Shown one piece after another: positions 7,705 to 13,207 of a DNA stretch of 13,207 nucleotides. The stretch covers positions 1-13,207 of the forward strand of contig DAUW01000059.1 of NCBI GenBank assembly GCA_002505355.1, read 5' to 3'. Below the pieces are notes generated by a model, which saw only the letters and a list, made by a program, of their open reading frames with translations, was not told where the DNA came from and did no database searches. The DNA is from Euryarchaeota archaeon UBA229 (GTDB lineage: Archaea > Thermoplasmatota > Poseidoniia > Poseidoniales > Poseidoniaceae). Position numbers and translations under genes: made by a program. The first letter of the stretch is position 1. Each line of letters opens with the position of its first letter.

Positions 7705-7708
7705 CCTC
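7705..7708 (-). promoter_or_regulatory. Shine-Dalgarno element for the GTG start at 7699
   Basis: The minus strand reads GAGG, five bases, then GTG. The spacing supports the GTG as the start of the DUF2299-like gene. Confidence 0.45.
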
Positions 7709-7748
7709 GAATAACTCATCCTGTTTGAATGAAACCCCAAAATGAGGT

Positions 7749-9377
7749 TCAACTAGACAACTCCTGTTTCAGTTCTGCTATGAGGTTGAATAATTCCCGA
7801 TGATCGCTTTTTGGCATTCTTTGTTTCCTGTAGAACCCTCTGAGATCTACAAAATCGTCCCAAACTAAAGAAAACATACGGCCAGATAACAGCGAGAGTG
7901 GGAACATCAGTAACCACATCATAACAACAGCCATGGCAATACTTAATGAGGAGGCTCCCAAAGATGTAGTCCATTCTATGCTCGTTACTGCCGCTATTGA
8001 GTCAGACTGCCAATACATCAATGCAACGATGATGGTCGACGAGATTGGCCAGATGATTATCGAGCCAAACATTGCTGCCAAAAATTGGTATGAGGTCCTG
8101 GCATCGATTCCCTCATCTGTCGAATCGCCCAAAACTCTGCCTAATACCAACTGGGGTAGAAGTGAAATTATGAATAATGGCAGAAGGGCAGTGAACAAAG
8201 CAACTCTAGCGACAGCCATTGGCGACTTTAGTAAATTTGGCGGAGCCAAATTTGTCGAGTCTGAGTTTAAATCTCTGCCATCTAATCCGTTACGGTGTAA
8301 AATTAGCGCCGCTTTTTCTGACTTTAACAGCGTAGGATTAACTATTTTTGGAGGTTGCAGATTCTTATCATCTGGCTCCGTTTTACCCACTGCGTACTGA
8401 TTTCTAAATTCGCGAGCCATCTCAACCTCATTGCGCCATGTGCTTGGCGGATTATTGTCTAACCTGCCTTTAACATGCCCGAGTAAAAGCAGGCCCCGAT
8501 ACTCATCCCAATTGTGGGTGTTTGGGGTCATCGGCACTAGCTCTTCGCGTAATTTGTCGCGTAGTTTGAATACCGATTCAGCAGGAGGCTCCGACCAAGT
8601 GCCACTCGCTACCGCTTCAACCAAATTGTTAGGGACGTCTTCGCTTTGAACCTGTAATGGGTCACCAAATTCGACCCAAACATCAGTTCGGAAATATTCT
8701 CTTGTCCTGAAATGTAACCCTATTGGAATCAAAGCTGGGAGTTGCTTACCAGATGATTTAGCGATTGCGCTGGCTGATAAAACCGTCCTCATAGGGCCTG
8801 TTCTAAACCTTAACATGTAGGCATTATTGTGACTGGTCCCTTCCGGGAACAACACACAACCATAACCATGAGAAATTCCAGAAGCCAAGGTCATTAATGA
8901 ACGACCGTTGAGGAAATCCGCTTCCTCCTCACTACATCCACCGCGCAGCAGTTCTGCCTTTCTCACCACAGGCTGCACCGCCATTTTTCTCGTCCACCAC
9001 CCTAGTAATGGCCTAGTAACTAAATCATGTCGCCCGCCAAACACGAAATATCTTGGATGATTTAGCGTAATCTGCAGGGCATCTAGCAGGCCGTTGGTAT
9101 GCCACGCGCAACACAGCGTCCCCCGGTCGAGTGGAATACGTTCCATTCCAGTCGCTTCTAATGAACGGAACTGTACCCTGCTGATACGATTGCAAATCCA
9201 ATAAAGGATTTTTGTCCAAAAATAAGAACCAGGGGTCTCACCATCAAAAGATGGCATAGGTGTCGACAATAATTTGTCCATTTTCATATTCTTTGCAGAT
9301 TTTGATAAATAGGGTAGTGCCTCTCCGCGATGATCTAGAACTCCATCATCCATTTCTTGGGGATCAGGATGCTTCAT
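7749..9377 (-). CDS. PlsC/GPT2-like glycerolipid acyltransferase with C-terminal membrane domain
   Basis: The product has 542 residues. The N-terminal half is an acyltransferase of the PlsC superfamily, which transfers fatty acyl groups to glycerol-3-phosphate or lysophosphatidate. Visible motifs are H93-T-N-G-L-L-D99 (block I), FPEGTSH at 177-183 (block III), R192-T-G after it, and PIGLHF at 218-223 (block IV). The H-x5-D spacing, with FPEGTSH and VEFGDPL, resembles yeast GPT2/SCT1 glycerol-3-phosphate acyltransferases and their bacterial relatives more than classical H-x4-D PlsC. The C-terminal half has three hydrophobic stretches (about 387-414, 430-455, 471-498) and a basic, helical end, so it is membrane-bound. 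The start overlaps the HIT gene stop (TAATG) and follows a strong GAGGTGG element. Substrate and product are inferred from the family. Confidence 0.85.
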   Translation of the reverse strand: MKHPDPQEMDDGVLDHRGEALPYLSKSAKNMKMDKLLSTPMPSFDGETPGSYFWTKILYWICNRISRVQFRSLEATGMERIPLDRGTLCCAWHTNGLLDALQITLNHPRYFVFGGRHDLVTRPLLGWWTRKMAVQPVVRKAELLRGGCSEEEADFLNGRSLMTLASGISHGYGCVLFPEGTSHNNAYMLRFRTGPMRTVLSASAIAKSSGKQLPALIPIGLHFRTREYFRTDVWVEFGDPLQVQSEDVPNNLVEAVASGTWSEPPAESVFKLRDKLREELVPMTPNTHNWDEYRGLLLLGHVKGRLDNNPPSTWRNEVEMAREFRNQYAVGKTEPDDKNLQPPKIVNPTLLKSEKAALILHRNGLDGRDLNSDSTNLAPPNLLKSPMAVARVALFTALLPLFIISLLPQLVLGRVLGDSTDEGIDARTSYQFLAAMFGSIIIWPISSTIIVALMYWQSDSIAAVTSIEWTTSLGASSLSIAMAVVMMWLLMFPLSLLSGRMFSLVWDDFVDLRGFYRKQRMPKSDHRELFNLIAELKQELSS

Positions 9378-9811
9378 TATTCCACCTCATCTAATTGCTT
9401 TGCTAGGTCTGCTAACTCGCCGTGATCAACATCTCCAGCGACAATGTTGCCTGGCCACATTGCCATGAGCGTTTTTCCACCATCTCCCATCGTTCTAGGT
9501 ATCACGTGCACGTGAACATGTGGCACCTCCTGCCCAGCCAAGGGTCCATCGTGGATACAAATAGTGAAATCCGTGGTATCAAAAACCGCTGATAATTTTT
9601 TTTGAACAATCTTTACGCCGGTGAAAAGGTCACATAGCTCCTCACTTGACAAATCTTGTAAATTTACTACTTGCTTGTGCGGGATTACTAGAGTGTGGCC
9701 CTCTCGACGTGGGTAAATGTCGAGAAATGCATACCAATTAGTTCCATTAGCAACCTTGTGAGATGGTATCTCGCCGGTAATGATTTTACCGAACAACGTC
9801 TGGTCGCTCAT
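9377..9811 (-). CDS. HIT-family nucleotide hydrolase/transferase
   Basis: The 144-residue protein is of normal length for a HIT (histidine triad) protein. It starts with the typical LFGKIITGEIPSHKV, has the central REGHTLVIPHKQV segment, and ends its core with AGQEVPHVHVHVIPR, in which H98, H100 and H102 form the triad; the middle histidine is the usual nucleophile. Family members split nucleoside phosphoramidates, dinucleoside polyphosphates or adenylylated products. The true substrate cannot be read from the sequence. Its stop overlaps the acyltransferase ATG, so the two are probably made in fixed proportion. It follows the flavoprotein gene by 31 bp. An A8 run in the coding strand near 9603 is homopolymeric but the frame is intact. 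Confidence 0.93.
   Translation of the reverse strand: MSDQTLFGKIITGEIPSHKVANGTNWYAFLDIYPRREGHTLVIPHKQVVNLQDLSSEELCDLFTGVKIVQKKLSAVFDTTDFTICIHDGPLAGQEVPHVHVHVIPRTMGDGGKTLMAMWPGNIVAGDVDHGELADLAKQLDEVE
9382..9388 (-). promoter_or_regulatory. Strong Shine-Dalgarno element inside the HIT gene, for the acyltransferase
   Basis: The minus strand reads GAGGTGG followed by AATA and the ATG at 9377. It lies in the last codons of the HIT gene and fixes the acyltransferase start, despite the one-base overlap of the stop TAA with the start ATG. Confidence 0.65.
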
Positions 9812-9842
9812 ACGCCTGCTAGGGCATCGGAGTTATTGTCTT

Positions 9843-11462
9843 TCACTGAGGAGTTAGTATCCAATTGTCTTTCTGACCTTTTCTTATTGCTAACGTACCG
9901 ACGTTGTCATTATTGTCAATTGTGATATGATGGAGTAATTCGGAACTTTGCTCTAGGAAATCGCTGCGCTGGTGTACCCCGCGCGACTCATTACGGGCCA
10001 ATGCAGACTTGATTGAGGCTTTAAGTAGCCTAATTCCAGCACTAATTCTTAGCATTGCTAAATAGTTAGTATTTCCAATCAATGATTTCTGATCAATATG
10101 TATCTCAGCAGCAGAGCTCTCAGCAACTTGCAACTCATGCAGGAACTTTGATAATTCATCAGCATCGTTCGGTGTCGAGGCATATCTAGTCGCAATGCCC
10201 ATAACTTTCAAATCAATTGCACCGACTCTTTGCACCATATCTGTAGCATCGTCAGTGAATTTCGCTTCAAAACTTGCTTGACAATTGTCCAGTGCTTCAA
10301 GTAGGTTTTTGGTGTTTGAAAATGCTTGTTTGGATACCCAATCAGCGGCATGCTCACCGGCGCTACTGCCACCGGTAAGCGCGTCTAGGAGGCGGTTGCC
10401 TGGTAATGCACCGGCACCGTTCAAACCTGAGCAGGCTGCATCACCAGCGGCGTAAAGTCCGGTAAACCATCTTGACCAACTACCAATAACCGCCCTGCCA
10501 AACTCGTCTGTTGCGATGCCACCGAAGGTTTGATTGACGCGATTTTCTAACCCTACTGTATACTTATTCATGTCGACTCCGGTTGAGCTTTTGACTGTAT
10601 CAAAGGCAGATTGCCACCAAACCTTTTCATCGCCCATACTGCGGCAATCGACTACAGCCCCAGACGTCTGTGAAACTGCATCACACAGTTGTACAATGTT
10701 ATCTGCTACGATTTGATTTCCCGCAACGTCACACAAATCAGCACCGTATCCAAGCATATTTGATGACAGAGTTAATTTCGTGTCTGCAACGCCAAATGGT
10801 GTTTTTCCGATGAATTCCATATCTCTCAACGGTAAACCGGCTTGTAAAGCAAGATCCATACCGAAGCCGATGTCTGTACCGTTGAAAATTCCTTCAAAAC
10901 CACCGTCAGCAATTATCACTGCCTTGGTTTGAATGGCAAAGAACCGTCCATTCACCATATCTAGTGTTATCACTCCGTCAACTTTCTGTTTGGTACTTAC
11001 CAGTAATACTGGTAATTGATCGCCTCTTCGCACGACACCGTGCTTCATGCACTGTTCTTCCAGCACCTGTTGGACATCTCTTACCGATGCATCCCCTGCA
11101 TCCACTGTTCTTGGACTAGAATGACCAATCCCCTTCTTCGTTAATGGTAGGCCTTTAGCGTCTCGACTGAATACAACTCCTGCCTTCTCAAGGTGATTCA
11201 ATTCATCTATGGCCATGCTGGTTTTCGCCGAAACAATATCTTGGTCGCACAAGAAATATCCTGACTTGATAGTATCTTCTCGATGACCTCGGTTGTTCAT
11301 CTCTTGGATAGAGGCAGCTAACCCGTCGAGGGCAATGCTGCCGCCATTGCCGAGCGCCGATGAAGAAATCAACAGGGTTTTAGCACCATTTTTTGCTGAT
11401 ATTGCGGCAGACCGTAATGCTGCGGGGCCGTCTCCAATCACAAGTATGTCCCATGCTTCCAT
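9843..11462 (-). CDS. SdhA/FrdA-like FAD flavoprotein lacking the canonical catalytic residues
   Basis: The 539-residue protein has the fold of the succinate dehydrogenase/fumarate reductase/L-aspartate oxidase flavoprotein family. It shows an N-terminal FAD-binding GDGPAA motif (residues 10-15), GLYAAGDAAC (335-344), and a C-terminal domain with NESRGVHQRSDF (491-502). The usual active-site positions are replaced by eye alignment: the FHPT histidine by T221, the RDxxxR arginine by Q265, the HYxMGGI histidine by N310, and the GANRLGGN arginine by A352. The histidine before GAN is also N348. It therefore probably does not oxidise succinate or reduce fumarate. I chose the ATG at 11462, immediately before the FAD motif. 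An in-frame start at 11573 would add 37 hydrophobic residues and overlap the upstream gene by 32 bp. No FeS or membrane partner gene is adjacent. Confidence 0.85.
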   Translation of the reverse strand: MEAWDILVIGDGPAALRSAAISAKNGAKTLLISSSALGNGGSIALDGLAASIQEMNNRGHREDTIKSGYFLCDQDIVSAKTSMAIDELNHLEKAGVVFSRDAKGLPLTKKGIGHSSPRTVDAGDASVRDVQQVLEEQCMKHGVVRRGDQLPVLLVSTKQKVDGVITLDMVNGRFFAIQTKAVIIADGGFEGIFNGTDIGFGMDLALQAGLPLRDMEFIGKTPFGVADTKLTLSSNMLGYGADLCDVAGNQIVADNIVQLCDAVSQTSGAVVDCRSMGDEKVWWQSAFDTVKSSTGVDMNKYTVGLENRVNQTFGGIATDEFGRAVIGSWSRWFTGLYAAGDAACSGLNGAGALPGNRLLDALTGGSSAGEHAADWVSKQAFSNTKNLLEALDNCQASFEAKFTDDATDMVQRVGAIDLKVMGIATRYASTPNDADELSKFLHELQVAESSAAEIHIDQKSLIGNTNYLAMLRISAGIRLLKASIKSALARNESRGVHQRSDFLEQSSELLHHITIDNNDNVGTLAIRKGQKDNWILTPQ

Positions 11463-11541
11463 AGTGAGCCACCCGACAAACACACCGAAGCAAGAGAGGG
11501 AAATAAGCCAACCGCATACAATGATTAATTCTGTGCGTGGG

Positions 11542-13062
11542 TTATGATGACACAGGGATTTCCATTTCCCCAATTTTCCGGGCGCGTTCTAAACGCAACA
11601 TGCGTTTCCTAAGCGCATTCGAGGTTTTTCTCGATACAATAGTTGTCAACACTTTTGATTCCAAAACAACACCGTCCTCTCCTCTCAACACTACCTGGAT
11701 ATTTGTCGTTCCGTAGAAATTCCTGTCCCATGCAACATTCATCCACAGTACCACTCCTTTTTGTAAATATCTCGGTACCCAATCAAGACAGTCGTCGTCG
11801 TTCGCTGCTGACAGTTTTAATGCACTACGCGGGGGTGGGCACGCTGCTAATTCAAATCGATGTGTGCGGGATTCTGGCTCTCCATTAGGCACCAATACCT
11901 CGACAGTCACATTCCGCTTCTCGAACATCTGATTATTCAAAACAATAAACAAATTTGTCGCACCGCCAATGCAAATATCATCCAGAGCGACATCCATACG
12001 CCACTTCGCTCGAGATATCTCTGGTTTCCCACTGAGTAAATCAATTTGCAATCTGTCTAACAGGTTAAATGCACTGGGTTGCCAAGCCTTAGCATGTGAA
12101 ATCAACCGCTGTAAGGTTCGCCAATTGAAATCACTATCATGATTATACAAAATGTCCTCAAGTTTTCCTTTGACCATAAACGATGAGAACTCGGCGCGGA
12201 CTCCCTCGTCAGACACCTCGCCTAAATTATGCAAATACAATACGTATAATAGTCTCTCAAGCGCCTGTTTCTTATCATTGCCTGGCATCAATGAATTATT
12301 GAACTGCAACTTCCATTTGTTCCATTCTAGTTCTAAATCTGGATCTAGGTGTGCAGACAATAGGTCACCAAGTATACTGCCAAGTTGGGTTTGATGATGT
12401 GTTGGTGCGTGGAAAACTAAATTTGGGAATCTGTCGCCAAGTTGCTTGACGCTTAGGTTAGTATATTGAGCGTGAAAAGTGTAAATAAAACCTGTAGTGA
12501 CTGATACTAACAAGGCTAGATTCCAGGCGACTGTTCCCGGTTTCGTTGCGGTTGCCAGCAAAATCATTGAGAAGGATATACTGATTAGAATTGTACTAAT
12601 AAGATTTGTTCGACGATGGTCTCTCAAACCGTCGATTATTCGATCGATACCCGGCTGAACTCTCAATGTGTGGCGTACGCCGTCACTCAGGCCCCCTTGC
12701 TCCCTCAGTGATAGTTTTGCCTGCATTGCATGCCATGCCGACTCAACGGCAATTATGTTTGGTATGACGGCAATAATCACAGGCACTGGTAGCAGAATGA
12801 CAAACCAATTTTTGTCCGCAATTTGTTCTGGGAAGAATATTCCAAGCATTGCGATGAATGCTAATACTAACCCGACAATTGAACGCCAGTAGATTAATAC
12901 CCAGTTTCTGGCGATATTGCCGAACAACTTTCGCCGCGCTTCAAGTTGTATCCATTGGAATCGAGTTTTTTCCAATGGGTCTTCGATTCTTTCGAACCCG
13001 TGACCATAGGGATCAGGCAGGTCCAAAGCCGAAGTAGAAGGTTTTGGATTGCTACGAGCCAT
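11542..13062 (-). CDS. Four-helix membrane protein of unknown function
   Basis: I do not recognise this 506-residue protein. A charged N-terminal stretch of about 55 residues is followed by two hydrophobic helices (about 58-77 and 86-107), a loop of about 45 residues with many Arg, and a second helix pair (about 153-172 and 178-197). About 300 residues follow with no further membrane segment. These comprise a mostly helical region (about 200-345), a strand-rich region (about 355-475) that could be a beta-sandwich, and a basic helical end (RKRMLRLERARK). If the ends are cytoplasmic, both large soluble parts face the cytosol. It is the first gene after the tRNA and probably has its own promoter. 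The flavoprotein ATG lies 79 bp further on, so they may be cotranscribed. Confidence 0.8.
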   Translation of the reverse strand: MARSNPKPSTSALDLPDPYGHGFERIEDPLEKTRFQWIQLEARRKLFGNIARNWVLIYWRSIVGLVLAFIAMLGIFFPEQIADKNWFVILLPVPVIIAVIPNIIAVESAWHAMQAKLSLREQGGLSDGVRHTLRVQPGIDRIIDGLRDHRRTNLISTILISISFSMILLATATKPGTVAWNLALLVSVTTGFIYTFHAQYTNLSVKQLGDRFPNLVFHAPTHHQTQLGSILGDLLSAHLDPDLELEWNKWKLQFNNSLMPGNDKKQALERLLYVLYLHNLGEVSDEGVRAEFSSFMVKGKLEDILYNHDSDFNWRTLQRLISHAKAWQPSAFNLLDRLQIDLLSGKPEISRAKWRMDVALDDICIGGATNLFIVLNNQMFEKRNVTVEVLVPNGEPESRTHRFELAACPPPRSALKLSAANDDDCLDWVPRYLQKGVVLWMNVAWDRNFYGTTNIQVVLRGEDGVVLESKVLTTIVSRKTSNALRKRMLRLERARKIGEMEIPVSS

Positions 13063-13105
13063 CGTATCGGTTCAACCAATAGGTCCGCCTTTTTACCCGT
13101 TGCCC

Positions 13106-13114
13106 AAATTTATC
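13106..13114 (-). promoter_or_regulatory. Possible TATA box of the four-helix membrane protein gene
   Basis: The minus strand reads GATAAATTT about 48 nt upstream of the ATG at 13062, predicting a transcript start near 13084 and a leader of about 22 nt. No Shine-Dalgarno element was seen. It could serve as the promoter for the minus-strand gene run. Confidence 0.35.
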
Positions 13115-13133
13115 TCGCTTTGTGAAGATTGAG

Positions 13134-13207
13134 CGGGCGCGGCAGGATTCGAACCCGCGATCTTCGGCTTAGGAGGCCGACGCATTATCCAGCTGTGCTA
13201 CGCGCCC
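13134..13207 (-). tRNA. tRNA-Arg (anticodon CCU)
   Basis: Read on the minus strand, the acceptor arms GGGCGCG and CGCGCCC pair fully. The anticodon stem TCGGC/GCCGA encloses the loop CTCCTAA, giving anticodon CCU, which reads AGG. The T arm is GCGGG-TTCGAAT-CCTGC with one G-U pair, and the D arm has three good pairs. The discriminator base is G, CCA is not encoded, and there is no intron. The first base of the tRNA is the last base of the window, so the gene is complete but its promoter lies outside. It reads toward the four-helix protein gene, 71 bp away. Confidence 0.95.

Noticed and set aside
7933..8400. A 155-codon open frame on the plus strand
   Set aside because: It lies entirely antisense to the acyltransferase gene, which has clear family motifs. 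The antisense translation shows no recognisable domain.
9596..9603. A run of eight A on the coding strand in the HIT gene, a possible slippery site
   Set aside because: The HIT frame is intact across it, and no alternative frame yields a plausible product.
11463..11573. N-terminal extension of the flavoprotein from an ATG at 11573, which would add a hydrophobic segment
   Set aside because: The FAD-binding motif normally begins within a few residues of the start, as it does from the ATG at 11462. The extension would overlap the upstream gene, and its hydrophobic run is probably chance.
1..13207. CRISPR arrays, insertion sequences, integrase sites next to the tRNA
   Set aside because: No regularly spaced direct repeats, no transposase- or integrase-like protein, and no repeat of the tRNA 3' end were found elsewhere in the window.

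Overview
The window looks like a piece of a Thermoplasmatota-type archaeal genome, most likely marine Group II (Poseidoniales) or Group III. This assignment is inference from gene content. The clues are a regulator of the archaeal winged-helix type, a DUF2299-like protein, TATA-like boxes ahead of genes, a membrane-anchored giant surface protein combining propeller, VWA and CARDB modules, and a bacterial/eukaryal-style acyltransferase of a kind reported in these lineages. A tRNA gene without encoded CCA sits at the right edge.

The left part (1-1820) is on the plus strand. It holds the 3' end of an acidic, probably disordered protein, then a small protein with two membrane segments whose GTG start directly abuts the previous stop. 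Last comes a winged-helix regulator with its own TATA box inside the preceding gene and a dyad of AGGTT half-sites at the predicted transcription start. The regulator converges, with only 11 bp between stops, on a 1714-codon minus-strand gene (1832-6976). That gene encodes a secreted, C-terminally anchored surface protein: a seven-bladed propeller with a VWA domain set into blade 4, then a stalk of Ig-like/CARDB domains.

The rest (7061-13062) is a run of minus-strand genes reading toward the surface protein. In transcription order they are a four-helix membrane protein of unknown function, an SdhA/FrdA-like flavoprotein lacking the usual catalytic residues, a HIT-family protein, a PlsC/GPT2-like glycerolipid acyltransferase fused to a C-terminal membrane domain, and a DUF2299-like protein. 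The HIT and acyltransferase genes overlap in TAATG and are probably translationally coupled. A complete tRNA-Arg(CCU) gene on the minus strand ends the window.

The minus-strand cluster may concern membrane lipid or lipid-linked redox metabolism, but only the acyltransferase points there directly. The most noteworthy observations are the VWA-in-propeller architecture, the flavoprotein with all four familiar catalytic positions replaced, the ester-lipid type acyltransferase in a probable archaeon, and the promoter/operator arrangement of the regulator.
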